Shown here piece by piece: positions 44,385-52,538 of a stretch of 64,000 nt of DNA. Numbering within the stretch: the stretch's first letter is position 1; every line of letters starts with the position of its first letter. The notes beneath the pieces were generated by a model that worked only from the letters and a program-made list of their open reading frames with translations, searched no databases and was not told the origin of the DNA. Made by a program: the position numbers and the translations under genes. This stretch comes from JANWWM01 sp046292465 (GTDB taxonomy: Bacteria; Bacteroidota; Chlorobiia; Chlorobiales; Thermochlorobacteraceae): NCBI GenBank assembly GCA_046292465.1, contig JBKBRB010000011.1, positions 1-64,000 of the forward strand, in the 5' to 3' direction.

Positions 44385-45371
44385 TTAATAGAGCTTATTG
44401 CCGGAGCGAATATACGCAGTAATTTGCTCGGCTTCCGCATCGGTGAATGCTTTGGAGCGGTCTTGTTTGGCAAGGCGTTGCATCCAAAGCACAAGTTCTC
44501 TGGTTTTATCTTCCGAGCGCATCCACTTTTGCTTCATTTTGCCAGCGTTTGCAGTCAGGGAGTGACAGCCAGAGCACTTTTTCCGATACAAGCCTTCGTA
44601 TTGAGCCGCATCGCCACTGACAGCAACAACAGCGGCGGCTGGTGCAGCTGCAGGTTCAGGTGCAGCAGGTGCTTCTACTTTGGCAACAGGCGGTGCAGGT
44701 GCAGGCGCAATCGAGGCTTCTTTTGAGGCTTTGGCTTCTTCGCGCTTGCGCAGTTCATTGATGAAGTGGTTGATGATTTTGAACAAATCATCATCAGAAA
44801 TCTTCACCGCTTCGCCGTTTTTGTTCTTGGCATTCAAGAACTTGGCGGGCACAACTTCATAGATTTTTGTCGAGGAAGTATAGGCACTTTCATCAAACTT
44901 CGCGAGCTCGTCAGGCAAGTTATACTTTTGCATAATGAGGTCGAACTCGGTTTTCGCACCTTCACCGCTCACAACGCTCGCCGCAGTCGGAGCGACAGCT
45001 GCTTCAGGTTCAGACACTTCTGCACCAAAGTTGTCAAGTTGTTTGACCGTGCGTGGTGCAGGTGGCTGTCCGGCTACAGTTTGCGTGCGATTGCCCGATG
45101 AAGCCACAAGTCCAATCCATGCAAAAAAGACAGATGCCATGCCAACCAAGATGATTTGCAAGAACCACCCTGAATTGTATTGCGCCACAAATTTGCCTGC
45201 AACCCACAAAATCAGGCTTGCTGTCAGGAAAAGAGCAACATAGCGAATAAACGTATATCCGACCTTTGAAATTGGCACGCCCAGCACTGCCCCTGAGCCA
45301 GCATAGAGGATAAAAAGCACAAGCACGCCAAGAACAACAGCGCCTGCTAGCTTCAATGATGAGTTATTCAT
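44385..45371 (-). CDS. pscC: Reaction-centre cytochrome c-551-like protein (PscC-type), extended
   Basis: 328 residues: three N-terminal membrane helices (about 10-30, 40-60, 70-90), a QTVAGQPPAPRTVKQLDNFG segment, a variable linker, and a C-terminal monoheme domain with CSGCH (heme C-x-x-C-H near 263-267) and candidate Met ligands in KMKQKWMR. This is the architecture of PscC (cytochrome c-z), which donates electrons to P840 in the green sulfur type I reaction centre. Chlorobium PscC is, as I recall, about 205-215 residues; here about 110 extra residues form an acidic region plus an Ala/Pro-rich linker (APAPAPPVAKVEAPAAPEP) before the heme domain. Monocistronic, with a 361-bp untranslated region upstream. 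Alternative: another membrane-anchored monoheme cytochrome. No psaA/pscA-type genes are in the window. Confidence 0.72.
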   Translation of the reverse strand: MNNSSLKLAGAVVLGVLVLFILYAGSGAVLGVPISKVGYTFIRYVALFLTASLILWVAGKFVAQYNSGWFLQIILVGMASVFFAWIGLVASSGNRTQTVAGQPPAPRTVKQLDNFGAEVSEPEAAVAPTAASVVSGEGAKTEFDLIMQKYNLPDELAKFDESAYTSSTKIYEVVPAKFLNAKNKNGEAVKISDDDLFKIINHFINELRKREEAKASKEASIAPAPAPPVAKVEAPAAPEPAAAPAAAVVAVSGDAAQYEGLYRKKCSGCHSLTANAGKMKQKWMRSEDKTRELVLWMQRLAKQDRSKAFTDAEAEQITAYIRSGNKLY

Positions 45372-45732
45372 AGCGTTAGATAAGTTTAAGGTTTTGTTTG
45401 AACTGACACTTCTAAAACTACAAGAACTGCTATACTGCGATTGCGTCTAGACAGTAGAGTTTCAACAGAACGACCAGACCACAAACACTACTGAAACCAC
45501 CACAATTTAGTAGAAAGTTCATTGTCATTTCAAGTTTCCACAATCAAATCTTTGTCAATTTGCGCTATGCTCAAATGCCAAACAGCAAGGCGATAAACTG
45601 AAAAACAGCCGAAGCGACTATTCCGCCTGCAAGTGCCAAAACTGTTAGCTAAATCACAACCCTATTATGAGTTCGGACGTATTTTTATTCACGATTTTCT
45701 TACTTTACTCAAACTTCTGTTGAGCATAAAAA
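45372..45732. other. 361-bp intergenic region between divergent pscC and lipid kinase genes
   Basis: No credible gene, tRNA or other RNA seen. It must hold promoters for both divergent genes. A minus-strand TAGTTTTA (45412-45419) about 41-48 bp before pscC is a weak -7 candidate, and an 8-base palindrome GTCTAGAC lies at 45445-45452. The region is A+T-rich with several short A/T runs. It is the longest gene-free stretch in the window, which is unusual for this compact genome, and could carry a 5' leader or small RNA. Confidence 0.5.
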
Positions 45733-46740
45733 ATGAAACCGCCAACAAACAATCTTAAACGCTCTGCCTCTGCGCCAATTACGCCCGAAATGATAGCGCT
45801 TGAAGCCCTTGACGCTCGCGCTCAAAAGAAAGCACACAACTGTTGGTTCATTTTTAATCCCGCCGCCAATAAAGGCAAAGCCAAAACACACCTGAAGTGG
45901 TTGGAAAACACGTTGCTTGCTGAACACGAAGAAGGAATTATTCAACTAACGAATCAATCAAGTGATGCGATGCTTTTTTCAGAATCAGCAAAAGTGAAAT
46001 CTGAAATCATTGTCGCATGCGGCGGCGACGGCACGGTCAATGAAGTGGCGCAGTCGCTTGTCGGAACAGAAACACAACTTGGCGTTCTGCCAATGGGTTC
46101 GGGCAACGACTTCTTCAAAAACTTATCGCGCAAGAAAAAGTTAATCGACGCCTTTCATCTTCTATCGCAAGGTAAGGCACGTAAAATTGATGTCGGAAAA
46201 GTTACCTTTCACTCGAACAATCAATCTTACTCGCGCTATTTCGTCAATTCGCTGGGGCTGGGATTTACAGGTGCAATCGCCAAAGAAGCGCGCACTTCTA
46301 CGCGCAAAGGTGACCTCATCTATCTCGACGCACTAAGCAAAGTTGGAAAAACTTATTCCGCAACACCCATGCGACTCTCGCTTCAAACAGAACAGGGTGA
46401 AAAACTGATTTCAGAATCGATCTTCGCGCTCACGATTGGCAACGGCAAAGTAGAAGGCGGAAAATTCAAAATCGCACCTGACGCGACGCTCAACGACGGC
46501 TTGCTGAACCTTTGCGCGCTCACAGCGTTTCCGAAATGGAAATTGCCGATTTGGGTCTCACGATATTTGCGCGGCAGTCAAATCCAACACAAGCAAGTGC
46601 ATTATCACAAAATTGCATCGGCAACCATTTCGCTTACAAAGCCGCTCGACTTGCACTTAGATGGCGAAGTGTTTGAAAACGTATCGGGCGACCTTTTCAT
46701 CGAGTGCGTGCCAAATGCGCTCATCGTGATTGGCGAGTGA
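45733..46740 (+). CDS. Diacylglycerol/sphingosine-kinase-family lipid kinase
   Basis: 335 residues. DAGK catalytic domain: CWFIFNPAANKGKAKT near the N-terminus (phosphate-binding), IIVACGGDGTVNEVAQSLVG (GGDGT, ATP site), LGVLPMGSGNDFFKNL, then GLGFTGAIAKEA, EGGKFKIAPDATLNDGLLNLC and LDGEVFE, the order of YegS/BmrU/DgkB-like kinases. It phosphorylates a lipid, such as diacylglycerol, in the cytoplasm at the membrane. The first 25 residues are basic and unconserved. Convergent with nadC (16 bp between the two stops). Substrate is not defined. Confidence 0.92.
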   Translation: MKPPTNNLKRSASAPITPEMIALEALDARAQKKAHNCWFIFNPAANKGKAKTHLKWLENTLLAEHEEGIIQLTNQSSDAMLFSESAKVKSEIIVACGGDGTVNEVAQSLVGTETQLGVLPMGSGNDFFKNLSRKKKLIDAFHLLSQGKARKIDVGKVTFHSNNQSYSRYFVNSLGLGFTGAIAKEARTSTRKGDLIYLDALSKVGKTYSATPMRLSLQTEQGEKLISESIFALTIGNGKVEGGKFKIAPDATLNDGLLNLCALTAFPKWKLPIWVSRYLRGSQIQHKQVHYHKIASATISLTKPLDLHLDGEVFENVSGDLFIECVPNALIVIGE

Positions 46741-46756
46741 GCGCAGTATGCGGCTC

Positions 46757-47638
46757 CTACTTTACCGGTTGAATTTTCATGGAAATATCCATCGCCGTAA
46801 CGCTGTGTGTCAGTTCGCCAACAGAAATAAAATCAACGCCGGTTTCCGCAATTTTTCTCACACTTTTCAGCGTTACTCCGCCTGATGCTTCAAGTTTGAT
46901 GTTCGGGTTCAGTTGCCGAGCAAGTTCAACGGCTTTGCGCAGTTCCGAGACGGAAAAATTATCAATCAAAATGATGTGGGGCTTATGTGCAATCGCTTCG
47001 CGCAATTCCTCGAGCGTGCGAACTTCCACTTCAATTTTGGCTTTGAGAGATTCTTGTTTCAGATAGGCTTTAGCGCGTTCAATTGCAATGCCGATTCCGC
47101 CTGACGCATCAATGTGATTATCCTTGATTAAAACCATATCATAAAGACCGAAGCGGTGATTATGCCCGCCGCCAAGCCTGACGGCTTCTTTATCGAAGTA
47201 GCGGAGTGCAGGTGCGGTTTTGCGCGTGTCAAGAATGCGTGCCTTTGTGCCTTGAACAGCATTGACAAACGCCGCCGTCTTCGTGGCAATCCCCGACATG
47301 CGTTGGAGCAAGTTGAGCAATGTGCGTTCAACAACGAGCAAGTGAGCCGTCTTTCCTGAAATCTCTCCAATCACTTCGCCCGCCTTCACAGGCTCACCAT
47401 CTTTTTTGTTGAGCGAAAGTTTCAGCGGCTCCGACCAAGATGAAAGAATCAAACGCGCAACACGCAAGCCTGCGACAATGCCTTCCGACTTCGCCAAAAG
47501 AATGGCTTTGCTTCGATGCGCGTCAGGAATCGTCGCAGCGGTGGTGATATCGCCTTGCCCAACATCTTCAAGCAGTGCTAATGAAAGTGCTTCCGTTTGA
47601 CAAGCGTTTTGAAACAATTTGAACGATGAAGTTGGCAT
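46757..47638 (-). CDS. nadC: Nicotinate-nucleotide pyrophosphorylase (quinolinate phosphoribosyltransferase)
   Basis: Converts quinolinate and PRPP to nicotinate mononucleotide, CO2 and PPi, completing the branch begun by NadB and NadA at 19.6-23.5 kb. 293 residues. Signatures: ALLEDVGQGDITTAATIP (N-terminal), VERTLLNLLQRMSGIATKT, ILDTRKTAPALRYFDKEAVRLGGGHNHRFGLYDMVLIKDNHI (TRKT-P-R, GGG-HR, KDNH), IEVEVRTLEEL, IILIDNFS, KLEASGGV and ISVGELTHS. Full length. The downstream gene on this strand is unrelated. Confidence 0.97.
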   Translation of the reverse strand: MPTSSFKLFQNACQTEALSLALLEDVGQGDITTAATIPDAHRSKAILLAKSEGIVAGLRVARLILSSWSEPLKLSLNKKDGEPVKAGEVIGEISGKTAHLLVVERTLLNLLQRMSGIATKTAAFVNAVQGTKARILDTRKTAPALRYFDKEAVRLGGGHNHRFGLYDMVLIKDNHIDASGGIGIAIERAKAYLKQESLKAKIEVEVRTLEELREAIAHKPHIILIDNFSVSELRKAVELARQLNPNIKLEASGGVTLKSVRKIAETGVDFISVGELTHSVTAMDISMKIQPVK

Positions 47639-47687
47639 ACCGTTGAAATAAATCGTGGTTAAAGTAATGAAGATGCCTTGCGCAATG

Positions 47688-48119
47688 TCAGCGCGACGAT
47701 GCGTTTTGCGCCGATTGATTGAGCAAGCGAGGGCAGTATCGCTTTGTGCCGTCGGGCAAAGTTAGTTCAAGCGATTCATCAATGCGTCGGGCTTTGTAGG
47801 GCTTGCCTTTAACCTTGAAGGAAATCGAGCCGTCGCTGTTGAACGCTAAGTCCGACATTGCAAATTCATAGTCGTATTTTCCAATGCCGAAAAATCGTCC
47901 ACGAAACCAAGTATATTTGGATTCTTTGGAGATGTAGAACTCGATAAACTCGTCATCGCCGCGCTTGTAGGTGCCGACGAAGGGTTCTGCTTGTTTGCGC
48001 TCGCGCTCGAGTTGCGCTTTGTGTGCACGCCAATCATACTTTTTTTCTTGCGCCAATAGGCATGCAAACGCACTGCTCCAAAAGAGAAAGATAAACAGTA
48101 TGCTTGTGCGATGTTTCAT
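47688..48119 (-). CDS. Small exported hypothetical protein
   Basis: 143 residues with signal peptide (TSILFIFLFWSSAFACLLAQ). The mature part is a lone beta-rich domain (FVGTYKRGDDEFIEFYISKES, YTWFRGRFFGIGKYDYEFAMSDLAFNSDGSISFKVKGKPYKARRID) that looks like a lipocalin/META-type small barrel, but I do not recognise a family. A single Cys in the mature part excludes disulfide bonding within it. Next to nadC by chance; it starts divergently from the CPBP protease gene. Confidence 0.72.
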   Translation of the reverse strand: MKHRTSILFIFLFWSSAFACLLAQEKKYDWRAHKAQLERERKQAEPFVGTYKRGDDEFIEFYISKESKYTWFRGRFFGIGKYDYEFAMSDLAFNSDGSISFKVKGKPYKARRIDESLELTLPDGTKRYCPRLLNQSAQNASSR

Positions 48120-48223
48120 CTTCGTTTTACCATTTGCTCAAAAGAAACACTCAAAATAAGTTCGCTACGCTTTTTCGCAAGCATGTTGAGCAATGTTTCT
48201 TCAAAAACTGAATACAACTGCTG

Positions 48224-49114
48224 ATGCAATACGACCTCGTTGAGCCGCCTTTTTGGCAACGCGTTCTCCAAAATCCCTTTGTGCGCTTTTTTGTGATGTT
48301 CATCGCTGTTACGCTCGTTTACTCGGCGGGGTTTGGCAGCACGTTGCAACTTGCCGAACGACTTCAACAGCCTTTTCTCAAACTCATCGGCATGATTCTG
48401 ACGCTCGTCGCCACTTACCTCGTCTATTATGGATTGGTGCGCGGCATGGAAGGGCGACGATATGTTGCTGAACTTTCGCTCAAAGGCGCACTGCTTGAAC
48501 TCATCGGCGGGCTGGGCATCGGTGCAGGACTGCTTGCACTTTCCACGTTGCTCCTTTGGCTGTTTGAGTTTTACAAAGTTGACGCAGTTAACGACGTCTC
48601 TGAACTTTTTGCGGCGCGACACATTCCTCTTTCGCTTGGCGCGGGCTTTTTTGAAGAACTCGCCTTTCGCGCAATTCTCTTTCGCATTGTTGAAGAAAAA
48701 CTTGGCTCGTGGATTGCGCTGTTTATCTCGTCGCTCTTTTTTGGCATTGTGCACATTGCCAATCCGAATGCGACTTTGTTCAGTTCAGTTGCGATTGCAG
48801 TTGAAGCGGGCATCTTGCTGTGTGCGGCGTATATGCTGACGCGGCGCGTGTGGTTTGCCGTCGGCATTCACATCGCTTGGAATTATGTGCAGGGCGCAGT
48901 TTTTGGCATTGCTGTTTCAGGCATGGAAGTCAAAGGGTTGATTTCATCGCACTTGGAAGGCAACGAACTTTTTTCAGGTGGCGCATTCGGCGCGGAAGCC
49001 TCGCTCATTACGCTTGTAGTTTGCACAACGGCAGGCGTGTTGCTACTTTGGAAATCACATCAAAACGGAATGTTCGTTCAGCCATTTTGGAAATACATCA
49101 ATCCCATCACATAA
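48224..49114 (+). CDS. CPBP-family (CAAX-protease-like) intramembrane metalloprotease
   Basis: 296 residues with about eight hydrophobic helices. The family's active-site motifs: FFEELAFRAILF (EExxxR), SSLFFGIVHIAN (FxxxH) and VGIHIAWNYVQGAVFG (HxxxN), all predicted inside membrane helices as in Rce1/CAAX proteases. Bacterial members process or protect against peptides and toxins, or act in membrane protein maturation. Start at ATG 48224; an alternative start further down is unlikely because the first helix follows closely. The DUF4230 gene starts directly after its stop (TAAATG-type junction), so they form a two-gene operon. Confidence 0.88.
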   Translation: MQYDLVEPPFWQRVLQNPFVRFFVMFIAVTLVYSAGFGSTLQLAERLQQPFLKLIGMILTLVATYLVYYGLVRGMEGRRYVAELSLKGALLELIGGLGIGAGLLALSTLLLWLFEFYKVDAVNDVSELFAARHIPLSLGAGFFEELAFRAILFRIVEEKLGSWIALFISSLFFGIVHIANPNATLFSSVAIAVEAGILLCAAYMLTRRVWFAVGIHIAWNYVQGAVFGIAVSGMEVKGLISSHLEGNELFSGGAFGAEASLITLVVCTTAGVLLLWKSHQNGMFVQPFWKYINPIT

Positions 49115-49777
49115 ATGAAGCTCACAACCCGCCTCACACTGCTTTTTCTTGCGATTGCACTTGCGGCGGCAAGCGTCTATTACTTTCTGTTCAAACTCCC
49201 ACAAGAAAACTCACAGAAAGCCTTTGTTGCAAGTCAAGAGGCGGCGCGTAAAATCGCCGATGAATTTCAGCGTGCCTTTGGCTTTACGCCCGAAGTGCTC
49301 GTGCGCGACTGCGTGATTGTGGGCGCAGCGTCGCCAATTCTCGAACTTGCGACCGTCTCAAAGTCTATCATCGCTGAAACAGGCTACGGCGAAAAAGATG
49401 CAATCACTTCTTACAGCGTTGTCGTCAAAGGCGATTACTTGGTGAAGGCAGGTTACGATTTGCGGAAGCAGTTTCGCATCACGGTTACAGAGCGAGGCAT
49501 TTCGGCGGAGTTTCCCGAGCCTGAAATTCTTTCTGTTGAACTGGTTGATTACAAAATCATGAACGAAGGCGGCACGCTCGATGTGTTTTGGAAACAGGCG
49601 TCAAAGCAGGCGATTCAAGAGGTCGCGCTCAAACGCAACAAAGAGCGCGCGTTGCAAGCCGCCGATTCATCAGGCATTTTGAACGAGGCGCGCGAAAAAC
49701 TTCTGCTTCAGACGCAATCCATTTTTGAGCGCGTTTCAGAATCTCCAAAAAATCTCTCGATACGTTTTCGCGACTGA
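49115..49777 (+). CDS. DUF4230-type membrane-anchored protein
   Basis: 220 residues: one N-terminal membrane helix (LTLLFLAIALAAASVYYFLF) and a mixed alpha/beta periplasmic part. The stretch ILELATVSKSIIAETGY, YLVKAGYDLRKQFRITVTERGISAEFPEPEIL (a tRAS-like strand followed by the 'P-P-I/L' turn) and ALKRNKERALQAADSSGILNEAREKLL is the DUF4230 pattern, found widely and of unknown role. Encoded immediately downstream of the CPBP protease, which suggests it may be a partner or substrate. Ends 6 bp from the convergent PorD-like gene. Confidence 0.75.
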   Translation: MKLTTRLTLLFLAIALAAASVYYFLFKLPQENSQKAFVASQEAARKIADEFQRAFGFTPEVLVRDCVIVGAASPILELATVSKSIIAETGYGEKDAITSYSVVVKGDYLVKAGYDLRKQFRITVTERGISAEFPEPEILSVELVDYKIMNEGGTLDVFWKQASKQAIQEVALKRNKERALQAADSSGILNEAREKLLLQTQSIFERVSESPKNLSIRFRD

Positions 49778-49783
49778 AATCGG

Positions 49784-50743
49784 CTACTTTCTGCCGCCTG
49801 CCGTTTCGCCACCTGTGCCTGTGAAATACGGCTCATAGACACTTCCGCGCGAGGGGTCAACACGACGCAAAATCGCATAGACTTCTTGCTTCAATTCGGG
49901 CGACGCATTTTTGAATACTTCTCCAATTTCAATTGCTTTTGCTTCAAAGAAACGCTTAATGACTAAACTGCGCGGGAATCGTGCATCAAGTTCGGCAATT
50001 TTTTTGAGTGACTCAGCAATTCGGCGACGCGCCTTGTCGGGGTCTTTGTGAAACTCGTCCAAGCCGTTGTAGTGATAGGCGTAAAACTCGTCTCGGAACG
50101 GCAGAAAGCGAGGGTCAAGGTATTCTTGAATCATCTGCGCGCGATTATCGCCACTGCCATCATCGACGCGCCATCCGCGTGCAAAGTTTCCTGTCGCTTG
50201 CGATTGCGCCAGTTGGCGAATGTTAAATGCTTTTGTGAAAAGTTGTGTGCCGCCTTGCTTATCGAAGGTATCGGCATCGAAGGCAAGAATCAAGTAGGCG
50301 TAATAATCCAAAAGGCTGGCTAACGGCGTGAAGACGAGTTCGTTATGAATCAAAACGCTTTGCCGTTCATCGTAAAAAAAATTCACGTTAGCGTCCAGCG
50401 TCCGCAAGAGCGACGATGCGCGAAGCGAGCGATAAATCGGACGCGAGGCACCGATGAACATCTGCGCGCTATACTGCGCAGGCGCAACATTTACATTTGC
50501 CGAAAGAAAGGTGAACTCAATCTGACACTGAATCCGGTCCTCGTCTGTCTCAAACTCAGTGCTGTTCGTCCAACGGTGTCGGTTGAGATAATCCAAAATG
50601 GTTTGACGAAAGTTCGTGAGTCGGACGCGCGCTTCAGCAGGCAACTGCTCAATGTTGACGCGAACATCGACGAGCAACTCCTGCGCAAACGCTGTTGGCA
50701 CAAAGAGCATGAGAAACACTCCGACGAAAAGCAAACGAGCCAT
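49784..50743 (-). CDS. DUF4835 (PorD-like) exported protein
   Basis: 319 residues; signal peptide LLFVGVFLMLFVPTAFAQ. The mature start ELLVDVRVNIEQLPAEARVRL, then LRQTILDYLNRHRWTN, YSAQMFIGASRPIYRSL, VNFFYDERQSVLIHNELVFTPLASLLDYYAYLILAFDADTF and GWRVDDGSGDNRAQMIQEYLDPRFLPFRDEFYAYHYNGLDEF, all recur in DUF4835. In Bacteroidota, as I recall, this family is called PorD and linked to the type IX secretion apparatus. Together with the T9SS cargo in this window, its presence supports a functional T9SS. It is the last gene of a long minus-strand run from ftsH. Confidence 0.78.
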   Translation of the reverse strand: MARLLFVGVFLMLFVPTAFAQELLVDVRVNIEQLPAEARVRLTNFRQTILDYLNRHRWTNSTEFETDEDRIQCQIEFTFLSANVNVAPAQYSAQMFIGASRPIYRSLRASSLLRTLDANVNFFYDERQSVLIHNELVFTPLASLLDYYAYLILAFDADTFDKQGGTQLFTKAFNIRQLAQSQATGNFARGWRVDDGSGDNRAQMIQEYLDPRFLPFRDEFYAYHYNGLDEFHKDPDKARRRIAESLKKIAELDARFPRSLVIKRFFEAKAIEIGEVFKNASPELKQEVYAILRRVDPSRGSVYEPYFTGTGGETAGGRK

Positions 50744-50758
50744 GGTGAAAGACGGTTT

Positions 50759-51292
50759 TCAAAACGGAAAAACAACGACAAATGAAATGTAGAGAAATTC
50801 ATCGGTCGGAATCAAGGCTAATTTTGGTCGCTCGACTTTGAAGTCTTCAAGTTTGACCGTGATGTTTCCCTCAACCGTAGTTTTGCCGTTCTGCGATTGG
50901 GCTTTTGCGGAAAATGAGATGGGCTTGGTAACCCCATGAAACGAGAGTTTTCCTGATACGCTGAGTTCGTTGGCGTTGGTTGTAATGCTGTCGCTAATGA
51001 AAGAGACTTCGGGATAAGTGAAGGCATCGATAACTTCCATTGCATGCGAATCGCGGTTGGAGTTTCCGCTGTCGAAGGTCATCACGTCGGCAGAAACCTT
51101 CACCGATTGAATTTCTTTGGCGTCGTTGATTTCAATGTCGCAGAGAAACTCTTTCGTTGTGGCGTCAATTTTGTGAAGTGGGTGCGAAAGCGAATACTTT
51201 ATCCAAGATTCGCCTTTGATGGCAGAAATTTTTTTGGCGTCGCGATTTGGCGTGGCAATAAGAAGCAGTCCGATAAAAAGAAAGTTCAGCAT
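50759..51292 (-). CDS. YceI-family periplasmic isoprenoid-binding-type lipocalin
   Basis: 177 residues with a short signal peptide (LNFLFIGLLLIA). YceI proteins are lipocalin-like beta-barrels that bind long isoprenoids such as octaprenyl or ubiquinone-like chains. Seen here: IKYSLSHPLHKIDATTKEF near the start, RDSHAMEVIDAFTYPEVSFISDSI (the D-x-H-x-x-E-x-x-D-xPE/YP-F motif), ELSVSGKLSFHGVTKPISF (SGxLTxHGVTK) and NITVKLEDFKVERP. The neighbour upstream, 3 bp away, is a b561-like membrane protein, the same pairing as yceI-yceJ in enterobacteria. A Rieske protein lies one gene further up, so a redox role with quinones is plausible. Confidence 0.9.
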   Translation of the reverse strand: MLNFLFIGLLLIATPNRDAKKISAIKGESWIKYSLSHPLHKIDATTKEFLCDIEINDAKEIQSVKVSADVMTFDSGNSNRDSHAMEVIDAFTYPEVSFISDSITTNANELSVSGKLSFHGVTKPISFSAKAQSQNGKTTVEGNITVKLEDFKVERPKLALIPTDEFLYISFVVVFPF

Positions 51293-51295
51293 AGT

Positions 51296-51997
51296 TCAAA
51301 ATGCAAGTGAAATGATAGACGCACTGAAAGCGGCGGTTGTAATGTATGATGCTACTTGGTGCAGGCGCACTTTTTGGTTGTAATCTCCGTTTGGGCTGGC
51401 AATGCGATTGGCTAAAAGAGGCGTAACAATCATGCCCGTGAAGTGAATCAGCGCAAAAAGTTTATGCGTTGAGATGGAGTTCCACTCGTCGCGTCGCACG
51501 GCAGGCGGGGGCGAGAAGAGCGAAAACGCGGCGGTGGTCATGTAGGCAATGGTTGTCGCGTTGCCGAGTGTGCGTTTGGTGTCGTAGAGCGTAAAATCGC
51601 CGTCGACATATCGCTGTCCGACGATGACCGTGGCAATCATTAAGCCGAGCGTTGCAATTCCTGCAACTTGGTGCGATGTGAGCATGATTCGGCGCACTTC
51701 TAATTCTTCCTTGCGCGATTCAGGCGTAAGCGGCGCGATGCCTGTGGCTCTGAACACGCCGCTCTCTCCCCAAAAGGCACGCTCCATGAGGCTAATGTTT
51801 TTCGGAAGCAGACGCCGTTTTCGCGCCTGTGCAAGCGAATCGTTTTCAAGTTCAACTGTTTCATCAAGGTCTGAAATACGTGCTGGTTTGGCTTCTTGTT
51901 CGACAAACATACTCAAACGCGATTCGTGAGAAGCAAATTGAGCCAAGAGCATTTCTGAACAGAGCCAGAACAGCGCAAAAGCAAGCGTTGGCTTCAT
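51296..51997 (-). CDS. Four-helix membrane protein with paired histidines, cytochrome-b561-like
   Basis: 233 residues: signal peptide (LAFALFWLCSEMLLAQ), a charged periplasmic stretch of about 90 residues, then four membrane helices. Histidines lie at the helices in b561-like pattern: TSHQVAGIATLG (helix 1), THKLFALIHFTGM (two, helix 3) and LHQVASYITTAAF (helix 4), suitable for two heme b groups. The first and fourth helices begin with the same SHQVA/LHQVA pattern, hinting at an internal duplication. No database match is known to me, so the function is inferred from His placement and from its position between YceI and Rieske genes. Its ATG overlaps the Rieske stop by one base (TAATG). Confidence 0.55.
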   Translation of the reverse strand: MKPTLAFALFWLCSEMLLAQFASHESRLSMFVEQEAKPARISDLDETVELENDSLAQARKRRLLPKNISLMERAFWGESGVFRATGIAPLTPESRKEELEVRRIMLTSHQVAGIATLGLMIATVIVGQRYVDGDFTLYDTKRTLGNATTIAYMTTAAFSLFSPPPAVRRDEWNSISTHKLFALIHFTGMIVTPLLANRIASPNGDYNQKVRLHQVASYITTAAFSASIISLAF

Positions 51998-52494
51998 TAA
52001 AAAGTGATGGCAAGAATTTGAGTTTCAGCGTTGAAGGCAGTTTCAAATGAATCTAAGCTGCGTCCAGGACCAGACAAAAGTGCTCCGAAGTTACCCGCTT
52101 GCATGCTGAATACGGCTTGATGACATGGGCATACTACGTTTGTCTCGTTTGGAGCCCCCACATCGCACCGTTTATGTGGGCAAACCGCTGATACCGTGCG
52201 AAATTCGGTTGGACTAATTCGGCGAATAATCACATCTCTTCCGCCGTTGCGATTGCTTCCGAAATTGCGCTTCAAAATACCACCTACTTGTCGTAAGGCT
52301 TCAAAGCCGTTGTCGTTAAGGTTTACGGACACACGCTCACCTGTGCGGGGTGTAACTAAACCCTCATCATCGTCATCATCGCCACACCCAGAAAGGGTCG
52401 TTAAGAGCGATGAACTTGCTATCAATGAAAGGCTTGTTGCAGCAGCGGTCCTCAGGAAGTTACGTCGTGAAATGTCGGTTCTGTCTGTTGCCAT
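51997..52494 (-). CDS. Tat-exported Rieske [2Fe-2S] lipoprotein
   Basis: 165 residues. The N-terminus has a twin-arginine signal (SRRNFLR) and, at the end of its hydrophobic part, TLSGC, so it is probably exported folded and then acylated. The Rieske domain shows CPHKRC and CPCHQAVF, giving the CxH...CxxH ligand set for a [2Fe-2S] cluster, and a Gly-rich SGPGRSLDSFE loop with the usual GPAP-type turn. Such small Tat-lipo Rieske proteins are separate from the bc1 complex core and could pass electrons in the periplasm. It is followed by the b561-like and YceI genes, and has a modest SD (AAGAGG) upstream. Confidence 0.92.
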   Translation of the reverse strand: MATDRTDISRRNFLRTAAATSLSLIASSSLLTTLSGCGDDDDDEGLVTPRTGERVSVNLNDNGFEALRQVGGILKRNFGSNRNGGRDVIIRRISPTEFRTVSAVCPHKRCDVGAPNETNVVCPCHQAVFSMQAGNFGALLSGPGRSLDSFETAFNAETQILAITF

Positions 52495-52538
52495 TTTATC
52501 CTCTTGAAAAGTTTAATTTTTAGGTTGTAAGCACAAAC

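Noticed and set aside
45445..45452. Palindrome GTCTAGAC upstream of pscC as an operator
   Set aside because: Only 8 bp, does not extend, and no second copy nearby; mentioned only in the region entry.
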